Positions 1 through 8,387 of a stretch of DNA of 61,897 nt are shown here, one piece after another; position 1 is the first letter of the stretch, and each line of letters opens with the position of its first letter. The stretch spans positions 1-61,897 of the forward strand of contig CAYOUV010000014.1 in the NCBI GenBank assembly GCA_964407265.1, read 5' to 3'. The position numbers were made by a program, and so were the translations under genes. Origin of the DNA: CAYOUV01 sp964407265. Its GTDB lineage: Bacteria; Chloroflexota; Anaerolineae; Anaerolineales; Villigracilaceae. Below the pieces are notes generated by a model. That model worked only from the letters and a program-made list of their open reading frames with translations, was not told the origin of the DNA and did not search any database.

Positions 1-154
1 ATCCAAATATATCAACAAATTCGGGTAATTTTAATGAAATTAAATCACCTGATTTGTCAATTAAAGGTAAGATTGATAAAAGATTCACATTTTCTCCATA
101 AATTCTGCATGGAGAACTGTTAGGATTTATTCGGTCAAGCGGCTCTGCTTTCAA
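1..154 (-). CDS. possible partial AT-rich ORF running off the left edge
   Basis: On the minus strand one frame stays open from about position 154 (a TTG codon) to the left edge. It reads as a plausible protein, for example SGDLISLKLPEFVDIFG near the edge. The base composition is much more AT-rich than anything else in the window. No good ribosome site precedes the TTG and I do not recognise a family. It lies head to head with the lipoprotein gene at 164, so this stretch must also hold that gene's promoter. It could be the start of a divergent gene, a decayed gene or chance. Confidence 0.22.
   Translation of the reverse strand, partial: MKAEPLDRINPNSSPCRIYGENVNLLSILPLIDKSGDLISLKLPEFVDIFG
92..116. 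other. 8-bp inverted repeat in AT-rich leader
   Basis: TTCTCCAT at 92-99 pairs with ATGGAGAA at 109-116 across a 9-base loop. No T-run follows, so it is not a typical terminator. It sits about 50 bases before the first lipoprotein start and could shape that gene's leader. It is equally explained as part of the possible minus-strand ORF. Confidence 0.25.
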
Positions 155-163
155 AGGAATTTC

Positions 164-880
164 ATGAAATTCACACTTCCTCGTATTCTTATTCTGACAA
201 TCGTAACAGCCCTGGCTTTGAGCGGCTGTACGGGAGGGCGCCCTCAGCGCAGTTTTACTCCAAGAGGAACCCAATTGGTCTCGGAAACAGCAGCGGTCAT
301 ACCCACTTTGACTCTGGAACCAACCCTGGTCTCTGCGACGCGAGCACCCACTCCCACCCTGATGCCCACGCAAACACCATTTGCGCTTCCTGAAATCACG
401 TTCAATCAGGACACAAATTGTCGCCTCGGTCCTTCGACCGCTTATTACACCTCGATCACTTATTCCAAAGGCGAAACGACCAAAGTGGATGGCCGTAATG
501 AAGATAGCAGCTGGTTATGGGTCAAAACCCCAAACGAGGGCGATCATTGCTGGATCGCAACCTCGGTTGTCACGAACGTCCCGCCCATCAGCAGCGCGCC
601 GGTCATCCCACCGGCAGCCCTGCCTGAAAACCCCTGGGGCCTGAACGCCGATGTGGTCTGCGGCAGCTTCAATACCGTAAAATTGAGCTGGGAAGACGGC
701 TACTGGGAAAACGCTTACATCATCTATCGCGGTGACGCATGGTACGCCAAGGTTCCGGCCAATACAGTCACCTTCCGCGACTACCCGCACAACGCCAAGA
801 CTTATACCTATGCCGTCAAGGCCATCAGCCAGTACGGGGAATCGCAGCGAATATACATCACCGTCAAAGGTTGTGACTAA
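164..880 (+). CDS. lipoprotein with SH3-like and fibronectin-III-like domains
   Basis: The 238-residue product begins with a signal sequence and a lipobox ending ALSGC (Cys22), so it should be a lipid-anchored surface protein. A Thr/Pro-rich linker (residues about 45-72) leads to an SH3b-like domain (about 77-137) containing the CRLGPSTAYY element typical of bacterial SH3 repeats. A C-terminal FN3-like domain (about 158-238) follows and ends in a conserved Cys near the terminus. The start is supported by AAAGGA six bases upstream. The same C-terminal pair of domains occurs in the lipoprotein at 4151-6247. SH3b domains usually bind peptidoglycan or other wall polymers; the ligand here is unknown. 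Confidence 0.8.
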   Translation: MKFTLPRILILTIVTALALSGCTGGRPQRSFTPRGTQLVSETAAVIPTLTLEPTLVSATRAPTPTLMPTQTPFALPEITFNQDTNCRLGPSTAYYTSITYSKGETTKVDGRNEDSSWLWVKTPNEGDHCWIATSVVTNVPPISSAPVIPPAALPENPWGLNADVVCGSFNTVKLSWEDGYWENAYIIYRGDAWYAKVPANTVTFRDYPHNAKTYTYAVKAISQYGESQRIYITVKGCD

Positions 881-887
881 ACAGCGA

Positions 888-920
888 AACTCCCGCGCCT
901 TGCGGGAGTTTTTATTTTAA
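888..920 (+). terminator. rho-independent terminator after the first lipoprotein gene
   Basis: AACTCCCGC (888-896) pairs perfectly with GCGGGAGTT (902-910) around a 5-base loop and is followed by TTTTATTTTA. It begins seven bases after the stop codon at 880. Confidence 0.9.
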
Positions 921-967
921 GACGTCAAGTAAAATAATTACATTCCACTATCAAACCGGAGTCACAC

Positions 968-2179
968 ATGCGCGTCATCTATGCCGATAAAAACATTCCC
1001 CGTGTTCTTGCCACCAAATTGATCGCCCCGGTCTGGCCGGGTTTCGTCTGGACACCGCTCTCTTCGGCCCACGTATCGGATTTGCCGGAGGAGCCGCTTC
1101 CGGGTCCGGATTGGATTCGCGTGGAAAACCAACGCTGCGGCATCTGCGCCTCGGACCTGTCCCTGCTGTTCGTCCAGGCTGACCCCGCGATCGCCCCCGC
1201 TGCGCTCCCGGGACTCAGCCGGTTCTGGCTCGGTCACGAAGTGGTCAGCACCGTCTCCGAAGTTGGGCCTGGTGTGAGCAGCCTCAAAGTCGGTGATCGT
1301 GTCTTGATGGACAGCTACCATTCAGGGGCTAACTGTTTCACCCTGGGGATCGCGCCGCGCTGCCGCTATTGTGCTGACGGGGATGTGCGTTTCTGCCTCA
1401 ACAAATCCGAGCCGGGACCGCACGGCATGGGTGGCGGATTTGGCCAGGGCTACGTGGCCCACGAAACGGAAGTGTTCCCCTGTCCACCAGAGTTGACGGC
1501 CGACCAGGCATTGTTCGTTGAACCATTGGGCATCGTCATGCAAGCTGTCCTGCGCCACCCACCGCTGGACGGTGATAAGGTGCTGGTCTATGGGGCTGGG
1601 ATCATCGGCTTGTTGACCACCATGGTAGTCAAAGCGCTCGCCCCGCAGGCGGACATCACGACCGTCGCCCGCTACAACCATCAGGCCGAACGCGCTGAGA
1701 AGTTAGGAGCAGACCACATCCTGCGCGGACGCGAAGAATATCAAGCCATTGCCAAGTTGACCGGTGGGAAATTCTTCACCGGCCCGCTCAACAAAGGCCT
1801 CGTTACCGACGGGTTTGACGTAGTTTACGACTGCGTCGGGGGCCAGGCGACACTGACGGACAGCCTGCGCTGGACCCGCGCCGGCGGGAGCGTGGTTATC
1901 ATCGGTCTGCACCTGTCTCCGATGAAGAATCTCGACCTGACTCCGGTGTGGTTCTCACATGTCAATTTGATCGGCTCGTATATGCACGGTCACAGCCATT
2001 GGCGAGGGGAGCGCAAACATGATTACGAGTGGGTATTCGATTTTTACCGCCAGGGAAAATTCGACATCGACGGCTTAATCACGCATCGTTTCCCCTTTTT
2101 AGATTATAAAGAAGCGATCCGAGTGGCCAGCAGCAAGGGGAAAGAACAAGCAATCAAAGTTGTCTTTCAATATACTTAA
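968..2179 (+). CDS. zinc-dependent medium-chain alcohol/polyol dehydrogenase
   Basis: This 403-residue protein belongs to the medium-chain dehydrogenase/reductase superfamily and should oxidise an alcohol or sugar alcohol with NAD(P). The catalytic zinc site is visible as Cys60 in CGICASDL and GHE at residues 89-91. A structural-zinc lobe is suggested by Cys123, Cys132, Cys135 and Cys143, a spacing looser than the usual four-cysteine lobe. The GroES-like domain is followed by a Rossmann domain with VYGAGIIGLL (about residue 189). GGAG lies upstream of the ATG. It stands alone between two terminated units, so the substrate cannot be read from context. Threonine-, sorbitol- or alcohol-dehydrogenase-like activities are all possible. 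Confidence 0.85.
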   Translation: MRVIYADKNIPRVLATKLIAPVWPGFVWTPLSSAHVSDLPEEPLPGPDWIRVENQRCGICASDLSLLFVQADPAIAPAALPGLSRFWLGHEVVSTVSEVGPGVSSLKVGDRVLMDSYHSGANCFTLGIAPRCRYCADGDVRFCLNKSEPGPHGMGGGFGQGYVAHETEVFPCPPELTADQALFVEPLGIVMQAVLRHPPLDGDKVLVYGAGIIGLLTTMVVKALAPQADITTVARYNHQAERAEKLGADHILRGREEYQAIAKLTGGKFFTGPLNKGLVTDGFDVVYDCVGGQATLTDSLRWTRAGGSVVIIGLHLSPMKNLDLTPVWFSHVNLIGSYMHGHSHWRGERKHDYEWVFDFYRQGKFDIDGLITHRFPFLDYKEAIRVASSKGKEQAIKVVFQYT

Positions 2180-2331
2180 CCAGGTCTCGAAACCACTGAA
2201 ATCAGTCGGTAGCCTGATTAGAAAAAAATAGGTAAAAACGGGGATATTAATATGAAATTTCGGGAATAATGTATTAATATAAGATAAATACAGTCTTTTT
2301 TCTTCTTGTTCCATCATGGCTTGGAGGATAT

Positions 2332-3441
2332 ATGTATAAAAAGACCCATTCCAAAAATGGCAGACGCTGGAGCAGCCTGCTGATTCTGTTATTCTTGCTC
2401 ATCACCTCTTTCGTCCCGGCAAAAGCCAGCCCGGCTCCCGCCAGCTCCATCCCGGCCTTCAGCGACGGTCAATGGTTGGGGAAATTCAGTATTCACGCCG
2501 TCGTCGGCTTCACAAGCTTCACCTGGAACGGTTTTTATAATGGGGATTTGAACTTCACTTCCGCAGCCGGCGAACTGAATGGGGATTGGTCTCTGAAAGG
2601 AAGCGGTACCTACAACGGTACTACGCTCAATGGCAAAGCCACCTATAACGCCAACGGCCCCTTGGATGGCCCTTCCGACACTCCACACATCAAGGTTGAA
2701 AAATTTGACATCCACCTATCCATCACGGTCTCCGGGACGGCCGTCAACACGACCGTCTCACTCGGCCCGGGTGACGCGGGAGGCTTGGACATCGCACTGG
2801 TCAGCGCCACCTGCAGTCAGGCGGTTGGCGATATCACCACACCGGTGGTTGCCAACTATGAGGCAGCCGGAGGCAGTCCAACCATCACCGGATCCTTCAC
2901 CGCCATCCGGGTCGGCGATCTTACCGCAGCGGATGCCCCCCAGTACATGCAGGAAGTAGGTGATCTGCTGGATAAAACCGAAGCGCTCAAACAGAAAGCT
3001 ACGCAAGCGGGTGGACTGGACTTCAATGAATTGAACGCGCTGGTCACCAAAGCCGAGGAACTGGCCAAGGCATTGAAGAAAAACAGCCAATGCGGGCTGG
3101 GAAATAACAAATCCTTCATCACCGTGATCACGGATACGATCGACAACCTGGCCAATTTCGCATTAGCCAATCCGCAGCTCTTCACTACGGAGGAGCTGGG
3201 ACGAATCGCCTATGCCGCAGTGCGTGTTGGCGCGATGGGTTCCGGGGCAGCCAACTCACAGCAAGCTGCGGACCTGCAGACCAAATTTGCCAAGGAATTC
3301 GATGCCCGCCTGACCGACGCTGTCGATAACAACAATTGCGACGAGGTGACCAACATTACTGTCGCTGCCGCCGCCATCGGGGACAAAGGCTTGATCCAGC
3401 AGGCCAAACAAGCCATGACAGCTATTTGTGGAGGAAATTAG
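2332..3441 (+). CDS. secreted protein of unknown function
   Basis: The 369-residue product has a classical signal peptide (residues about 1-32, hydrophobic LLILLFLLITSF, likely cleavage after AKA) and no lipobox, so it is probably released or wall-associated. Residues about 40-190 are rich in Gly, Thr and Ser with alternating hydrophobic residues, suggesting a beta-sandwich. The rest looks helical and contains four cysteines that could form disulfides. TTGGAGGATAT precedes the ATG. I do not recognise a family. Its stop is two bases before the next ATG, so it forms a two-gene unit with the small lipoprotein downstream. Confidence 0.75.
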   Translation: MYKKTHSKNGRRWSSLLILLFLLITSFVPAKASPAPASSIPAFSDGQWLGKFSIHAVVGFTSFTWNGFYNGDLNFTSAAGELNGDWSLKGSGTYNGTTLNGKATYNANGPLDGPSDTPHIKVEKFDIHLSITVSGTAVNTTVSLGPGDAGGLDIALVSATCSQAVGDITTPVVANYEAAGGSPTITGSFTAIRVGDLTAADAPQYMQEVGDLLDKTEALKQKATQAGGLDFNELNALVTKAEELAKALKKNSQCGLGNNKSFITVITDTIDNLANFALANPQLFTTEELGRIAYAAVRVGAMGSGAANSQQAADLQTKFAKEFDARLTDAVDNNNCDEVTNITVAAAAIGDKGLIQQAKQAMTAICGGN

Positions 3442-3443
3442 CC

Positions 3444-3905
3444 ATGCAGCGCATTCGCATCTTTGTGATTGGAATAATTTTGATCCTATCGACGCTGGCT
3501 TGCAATCTGTCGAACGGCGGAAGCGGACCGCAGCCAGGGGGTGCAGCCACTCCCGCATCCGGGAACCAGCCCCAGTCGAAGTCCGAACCGCTACTCTCCG
3601 CGCCCGGTCTGGGAACAGTGCAATTGAAGACCGATACGCAAGGAGTCGGCGCCAAGCCCCTATTCCAATGGGAAACGGTAGCTAATGCTGCCCGTTACCA
3701 ATTGATACTCAACGATTCATCCGGTGCGCCGTATTGGGCCTGGGATGGCACCGGGACACAAATCTATCTTGGCGGGAGCGAGTCGCCCCCGCCTGCGGAC
3801 AGCGCCGGGCCGACGCTGGAAGCCGGCTCTACCTGGGCCGTGATCGCCTTCGACGCCAGCGGAAAGGTGATCGCTAGCAGCGAAGTGCGCTCGATTTCTC
3901 CCTAA
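3444..3905 (+). CDS. small lipoprotein, co-transcribed with upstream secreted protein
   Basis: The product is 153 residues when started at the ATG at 3444, where GGAGGAAAT lies directly upstream and the previous gene has just stopped. The N-terminus is hydrophobic and ends in a lipobox LACN. A disordered Gly/Pro/Ser-rich linker (about 25-50) leads to a domain with LFQWETVANAARYQLILND, which resembles the beta-strand start of FN3-like or carbohydrate-associated beta-sandwich domains. The two genes probably make partner envelope proteins. The role is unknown. Confidence 0.75.
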   Translation: MQRIRIFVIGIILILSTLACNLSNGGSGPQPGGAATPASGNQPQSKSEPLLSAPGLGTVQLKTDTQGVGAKPLFQWETVANAARYQLILNDSSGAPYWAWDGTGTQIYLGGSESPPPADSAGPTLEAGSTWAVIAFDASGKVIASSEVRSISP

Positions 3906-3927
3906 TCTAGACGAAAAATGCCTTCAA

Positions 3928-3964
3928 CCGCTCAAGTCGCTACAAAGAGTAGCGACTTGAGCGG
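3928..3964 (+). terminator. 16-bp perfect hairpin after the lipoprotein gene
   Basis: CCGCTCAAGTCGCTAC (3928-3943) is the exact complement of 3949-3964 around the loop AAAGA. No T-run follows, so it is either a terminator lacking the U-tract or an RNA 3'-end stabiliser. It lies 22 bases after the stop at 3905. Confidence 0.55.
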
Positions 3965-4060
3965 CAACCAATGCTAACCTAAACGATCACGTTTTTCACA
4001 AAGATTTATTGACCTTGCCAAGGGGTTTGGTTACATTTCCGATTGTATACATGACATAAT

Positions 4061-4069
4061 TGGTATAAT
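4061..4069 (+). promoter_or_regulatory. extended -10 promoter of the beta-helix lipoprotein gene
   Basis: TGGTATAAT is a consensus extended -10 element about 80 bases upstream of the chosen start at 4151. The -35 region (TTGTAT at 4043) is poorly spaced, as is common when the -10 is extended. Confidence 0.5.
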
Positions 4070-4150
4070 TTGTCATCAATGGTTCCGATCATAACCGGCT
4101 TGACCACACTATCCTTGAAAAAGGATCACACATTGAAGATGGAGAATGCA

Positions 4151-6247
4151 ATGAATAAAAGATACCCCACAATCATCCTGGCATGGTTCCTGATCAATCT
4201 CATGGCGCTTTCAGCCTGCACGCGCACGACCACGCCCACACCCACCCCGACCGGGGTGCTTGGCGATCCGGTCACAGCCCTGCCGTCCATCGATCTGTAT
4301 GTTTCCACCAGCGGGAATGACGACAATGACTGCCAGAGCGAAACGACCGCCTGCCTGACCATCGCAGCCGCGATGCGCAAATCCACACCCTGGAGCACGA
4401 TCCACATTGGCGCGGGTGAATTCCACAACCATTACATGCTGCAGCCGCCGCACAGCCTGAATTTCTATGGCGCTGGCCGTGACCTGACAGTGCTGATCTC
4501 CGATCACGCCGCCGATAACATCATGGTGACAGGTCCATACCACGTCTATATTTCTGACCTGACCATCGGCCTGACCCAAGACAACGACACCTTCGGCTCC
4601 GGATTGGACGTTCGAAACAGCGGCGCACGGGTGACCCTGGAAAATTCCTTGATCCGCGAAAGCTACGCCGGCTTGCGCATCAACCAGGGGCAGGTGACCG
4701 TCCGAAATTGCATCATCGAACAAAACGGTTATGGCATCCAAAACAGCGCCAACTTGACCTTAATCGATTCAACCGTCCGTATGAACGCCAGTTCCTTCGG
4801 GACCGGTTTTTTCAACGACGGAGAAGCCCATCTTGAGAATACAGATTTTCTAAACAACGGCGCCACTGTTACCGGTGGCGGGGCGACCTCTTCAGCTATC
4901 GTCAACGGCGGCCAACTGACGATCACTGGCGGCAGGATCGCCAATAATGGCGATGGGATCATCAACCAAGGCGGCAATATCACCTTGGGAGGCGTGACGA
5001 TCGAGGACAACAATCGCACCGGCGTTTGGCACATGCAAGGTACGACCGAAATCAATACCAGCCTGATTCGCAACAGCGGTGCATACGGCGTCAACGTGGG
5101 CGGTCGCACGGTTCCATCGATCGGAACGGTACACATCAGCCAGTCAGCCCTGCTGGATAATGGCACTGCCGGCTTGCGGATCGATGGGGGCGAGGTGCAC
5201 GTCCAGAACAGCACCATCAGCGGCAATATCGCTTCATCTTCCGGTGGCGGGGGCATCTGGCAGTACAGCGGTTCGTTGATCCTGCTCGATTCGACCGTGG
5301 CCTTCAACACCGGTTACGGGCTGCAGGTCAACATCAGTGGAACGACGCCGACCATTACCACTATCCGGCGCAGCGTAATCGCCCTCAATTCGGGAGATGA
5401 GTGTTACCTCGACCCGCGCGCAAGCGTCTCCCTGGGCACCCCGCCCACCTATACCTGCAACGACAGTTGGACTCAAACCGCGCTCGGCCTGGATGACCTG
5501 ACTGAGGAGGCCGGCACCTTCGTGCATCCGCTGCAGTCAGGCAGCCCGCTGATCGACGCCGCCGGTCCGCCCTCGGGCTGTCCGGCGAACGACCAGCGCG
5601 GACTCGCGCGCCCAGCCGGGACCACCTGCGACATCGGCGCTTACGAATCCGGAGCCAGCGGCATGGCGATCGTCGCCGCCACGCCAGGGACCGGAACCCC
5701 GGAAATTGCTCAGATCTATACTGAGACTCCCACCCCGCAGCCCATGACTCTGACTTTCACGAAGAATGCCTTCTGCCGCAAGGGGCCCGGGACGGCTTAC
5801 TTCGACACGACCGCCTTTGAAGCGGGCAAGACCGTCAGCCCCGAAGGACACAATGATTTCGAACCGCTCTGGTGGTATGTGCTGATCCCGAACAGCCAGG
5901 AACATTGCTGGGTCTCCGATTCGACCGTCGACCCGTCTGGTTCCCCGGACCAGCTGCCGGTCCAACCTGCGCCGCCGCTGCCCGATACGCCCAACAGCTT
6001 CGTCATCGCCAAGCGCAACTGCACCGCCAACGGCTTCAATCTGCTCCTGGGTTGGGAAGCTTCGAACGGTGCCAGTGGATATCACATATTCCTGAACGGC
6101 CAATTGATCGAGACCGCCAGCGCCAACCAGACCGCCTTCCAGCAAACGCCACCCATGGGCAAGTCCTTGAAATACACCCTGGAAGCCATCAACCAGTACG
6201 GCGCCTCGGAACAATTGACCGTCGAGGACAGCGGCTGTAATCCCTAA
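4151..6247 (+). CDS. large lipoprotein: right-handed beta-helix plus SH3-like and FN3-like domains
   Basis: I take the ATG at 4151 because GGAG ends six bases before it and the product then starts with a normal signal sequence and lipobox LSAC (Cys23), 698 residues in all. A TPTPTPTG linker follows. Residues about 50-430 are repeats of short beta-strands with many Asn, Gly and Thr (patterns such as NSGARVTLENSLI), typical of pectate-lyase-like right-handed beta-helices. The C-terminus carries an SH3b-like domain (about 531-595) and an FN3-like domain (about 617-697), the same pair seen at 164-880. It is probably a surface protein that binds or processes polysaccharide; no catalytic residues could be assigned. 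Confidence 0.8.
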   Translation: MNKRYPTIILAWFLINLMALSACTRTTTPTPTPTGVLGDPVTALPSIDLYVSTSGNDDNDCQSETTACLTIAAAMRKSTPWSTIHIGAGEFHNHYMLQPPHSLNFYGAGRDLTVLISDHAADNIMVTGPYHVYISDLTIGLTQDNDTFGSGLDVRNSGARVTLENSLIRESYAGLRINQGQVTVRNCIIEQNGYGIQNSANLTLIDSTVRMNASSFGTGFFNDGEAHLENTDFLNNGATVTGGGATSSAIVNGGQLTITGGRIANNGDGIINQGGNITLGGVTIEDNNRTGVWHMQGTTEINTSLIRNSGAYGVNVGGRTVPSIGTVHISQSALLDNGTAGLRIDGGEVHVQNSTISGNIASSSGGGGIWQYSGSLILLDSTVAFNTGYGLQVNISGTTPTITTIRRSVIALNSGDECYLDPRASVSLGTPPTYTCNDSWTQTALGLDDLTEEAGTFVHPLQSGSPLIDAAGPPSGCPANDQRGLARPAGTTCDIGAYESGASGMAIVAATPGTGTPEIAQIYTETPTPQPMTLTFTKNAFCRKGPGTAYFDTTAFEAGKTVSPEGHNDFEPLWWYVLIPNSQEHCWVSDSTVDPSGSPDQLPVQPAPPLPDTPNSFVIAKRNCTANGFNLLLGWEASNGASGYHIFLNGQLIETASANQTAFQQTPPMGKSLKYTLEAINQYGASEQLTVEDSGCNP

Positions 6248-6266
6248 AATCTCGGTTCACACCTGA

Positions 6267-6302
6267 GCGACCCTCTCGATCAAATCGCGAGGGTCGCTTT
6301 CT
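6267..6302 (+). terminator. rho-independent terminator
   Basis: GCGACCCTC (6267-6275) pairs with GAGGGTCGC (6289-6297), followed by TTTCT. It ends the beta-helix lipoprotein transcript. Confidence 0.8.
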
Positions 6303-6357
6303 AACCTGCCGGCATCCCTTTAGCTACTGGATATTCTAGAATTAGACCATAAATATC

Positions 6358-6366
6358 TGATATAAT
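6358..6366 (+). promoter_or_regulatory. extended -10 promoter of the pyruvate dehydrogenase operon
   Basis: TGATATAAT gives a perfect TATAAT (6361-6366) with a TGN extension. No clear -35 is seen. Transcription would begin near 6373 and pass through the hairpin at 6389-6420 before reaching the first gene at 6449. Confidence 0.55.
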
Positions 6367-6388
6367 TTTCGTTTGGCAAGTGCTTAGC

Positions 6389-6420
6389 ACAACGCCGGAC
6401 GTCCTCCGGTGTTGTTTTTT
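6389..6420 (+). promoter_or_regulatory. terminator-like hairpin in the leader of the PDH operon
   Basis: ACAACGCCGGA (6389-6399) pairs with TCCGGTGTTGT (6405-6415, one G-U pair) and runs directly into six T residues. It has the form of an intrinsic terminator but lies between the likely promoter and the first gene. A smaller hairpin GTGC-TTA-GCAC just precedes it. It could act as an attenuator or produce a short leader RNA. Confidence 0.6.
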
Positions 6421-6448
6421 GCGAAATCTCAAGGGAGTATTGTTTTTC

Positions 6449-7411
6449 ATGGATAAATCAGAACATCTCGATTTGTATCATCAGATGGTGCTGATCCGCC
6501 ACCTGGAGGAAAACGCTGCTGAACTTTATCAGCAAGGCAAAATCGGCGGTTTTCTGCACCTTTACATTGGACAAGAAGCGGTCTCAACCGGCCTGATCTC
6601 GGCCCGCAAACCGCAGGACCGCGTCATCACCGCCTATCGCGACCACGGCGTGGCCATCAACTGCGGGTTGAGCGCCAACGAGGTCATGGCCGAACTGCTC
6701 GGCAAGGCGACCGGCTGCTCGAAAGGTAAAGGCGGCTCGATGCACATGGCCGACCCTGAGAAGAATTTCTGGGGCGGGCACGCCATCGTCGGCGCCCACC
6801 TCCCACTTGCGACCGGCCTGGCCTTGGGTGACATGTACCAGGGCAACGATGGGGTCACTATTTGCATGTTCGGTGATGGGGCTACCAACATCGGGTTCTT
6901 CCACGAAGCCTTCAACCTGAGCAAGGTCTGGAATCTGCCGGTGCTGTGGGTTTGCGAAAACAACCAGTACGGCATGGGCACAGCTGTCAATCGCGCCTCA
7001 GCAGTTCCGGAGATCCGCCAGAAGGCCGATGGCTACGGCATCCCCAATGAGCGCATCGACGGCATGGACATCATGAAAGTCCGCGAAGCCGCCCTGGGAG
7101 CCCTCGAGCAGGTCCGTTCAGGCAAAGGCCCCTACCTGCTCGAATTCCTCACCTATCGTTATCGCGGACATTCGATGGGCGACCCCGAGCGCTACCGCCA
7201 GAAGGACGAAGTCCTGAAGTGGGAAGAGGAAGACCCGATCGGGATCTACCGTAAATATTTGACCAGCAAGAAGATTGCCTCCGCCAAGGCCCTGAACGAA
7301 ATCGACACCCAGGCCGAAGAGGAGATCAAGCAAGCGGTCGAATTCGCCGAATCCAGCCCTGAACCGGCACCCGAAGAGCTGTTCACGGACGTCTACGTGG
7401 AGGAGGTGTAA
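6449..7411 (+). CDS. pdhA: pyruvate (2-oxoacid) dehydrogenase E1 component, alpha subunit
   Basis: The alpha subunit of the thiamine-diphosphate-dependent E1 heterotetramer decarboxylates pyruvate, or a related 2-oxoacid, and passes the acyl group to E2. The ThDP-binding motif is clear: it starts GDGATNIGFFHEAF (about residue 142) and ends with CENNQYGMGT. The downstream YRYRGHSMGDP loop is also typical. I use the ATG at 6449 (MDKSEH) with AAGGGAG upstream, giving 320 residues, normal for the family. The ATG-initiated frame upstream would run through the leader hairpin. The E1beta gene begins two bases after the stop. An acetoin or branched-chain substrate cannot be excluded. Confidence 0.93.
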   Translation: MDKSEHLDLYHQMVLIRHLEENAAELYQQGKIGGFLHLYIGQEAVSTGLISARKPQDRVITAYRDHGVAINCGLSANEVMAELLGKATGCSKGKGGSMHMADPEKNFWGGHAIVGAHLPLATGLALGDMYQGNDGVTICMFGDGATNIGFFHEAFNLSKVWNLPVLWVCENNQYGMGTAVNRASAVPEIRQKADGYGIPNERIDGMDIMKVREAALGALEQVRSGKGPYLLEFLTYRYRGHSMGDPERYRQKDEVLKWEEEDPIGIYRKYLTSKKIASAKALNEIDTQAEEEIKQAVEFAESSPEPAPEELFTDVYVEEV

Positions 7412-7412
7412 G

Positions 7413-8387
7413 ATGACCCGCATTACCATGCGCGAAGCCATTTCCCAGGCCATCTGGGAGGAAATGGAGCGCGACCCCAAGGTCTTCATCCAGGGCGAGG
7501 AAGTCGGCGTGTGGGGCGGCACCTATGCCGTCACCAAAGGCTTTTACGATCACTTCGGCCCGGAACGCGTGCGCGACACCCCTATCTCGGAAGCGGTCAT
7601 CGTCGGCTCGGCCATCGGCGCCGCCATGACCGGCCTGCGCCCAATCGCCGAATTGATGACCATCAACTTCGCCTTCGTGGCCATGGACCACATCGTCAAC
7701 GAGGCTGCCAAGCTGCACTACATGTTCGGCGGGCACTTCAAACTGCCGCTGGTCATCCGCGCCGTTGGCGGCGGTGGCCGCCAGTTGGCTGCCACCCATT
7801 CGCAGACTCCTGACGTCATCTTCGCCCACTTTCCCGGCCTGACAGTGGTTTCGCCCGGGACGCCGGAAGACGCCAAGGGGTTGTTGAAATCGGCCATTCG
7901 CTCGGACAATCCGGTGCTGTTTATCGAGCACGCCGCCATGTATCAGAGCCGCGGCGAGGTCCCGGACGGCGATTACACCATCCCGATCGGCAAGTCCAAA
8001 ATCCAGCGTCCCGGCCGCGACGTAACCATCGTCACGTATTGCAAGGGCCTGGAGCTTTCGCTGAAAGCCGCCGAGGAGCTCGCCAAGGACGGGATCGAGG
8101 CCGAAATTGTCGATCTGCGTACGCTGCGCCCGCTCGACATGGAGCCGGTCCTGGAATCCTTCAAAAAGACCAACCGCGCGGTGATGGTCGAGGAAGGCTG
8201 GAAATCGTACGGCGTCGGCGCCGAAATCTCCAGCCGCATCTACGAAGAAGCCTTCGATTACCTCGACGCGCCCATCAAACGCGTTGCACAAAAGGAAGTC
8301 CCGCTTCCCTATAACCGCACGCTTGAACAAATGGCCCTGCCGCAGGTGCCCGACATCGTCTCAGCGGTAAAGGAGGTGTTGAAGTAA
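7413..8387 (+). CDS. pdhB: pyruvate (2-oxoacid) dehydrogenase E1 component, beta subunit
   Basis: This 324-residue protein is the transketolase-like beta subunit of E1. Recognisable elements are TEAVIVGSAIGAA-like sequence (here SEAVIVGSAIGAAMTGLRP), the PVLFIEHAAMY stretch and the C-terminal DLRTLRPLDMEPVLES segment typical of the family. It helps form the ThDP active site with E1alpha. The ATG follows the E1alpha stop by one base and GGAGGTGTAAG serves as the ribosome site. The stop overlaps the E2 start by one base (TAATG), so all three subunits should be made in a fixed ratio. Confidence 0.93.
   Translation: MTRITMREAISQAIWEEMERDPKVFIQGEEVGVWGGTYAVTKGFYDHFGPERVRDTPISEAVIVGSAIGAAMTGLRPIAELMTINFAFVAMDHIVNEAAKLHYMFGGHFKLPLVIRAVGGGGRQLAATHSQTPDVIFAHFPGLTVVSPGTPEDAKGLLKSAIRSDNPVLFIEHAAMYQSRGEVPDGDYTIPIGKSKIQRPGRDVTIVTYCKGLELSLKAAEELAKDGIEAEIVDLRTLRPLDMEPVLESFKKTNRAVMVEEGWKSYGVGAEISSRIYEEAFDYLDAPIKRVAQKEVPLPYNRTLEQMALPQVPDIVSAVKEVLK

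Noticed and set aside
4235..4255. Short tandem repeat encoding Thr-Pro in the lipoprotein linker
   Set aside because: It is a low-complexity protein linker seen in several lipoproteins here, not a DNA repeat element.
5537..6214. 225-codon minus-strand frame within the beta-helix lipoprotein gene
   Set aside because: Overlaps the SH3-like and FN3-like domains, which match the lipoprotein at 164-880; the antisense frame has no support.
7383..8330. 315-codon minus-strand frame opposite the E1beta gene
   Set aside because: Antisense to an unmistakable PDH subunit; no family features and no ribosome site.
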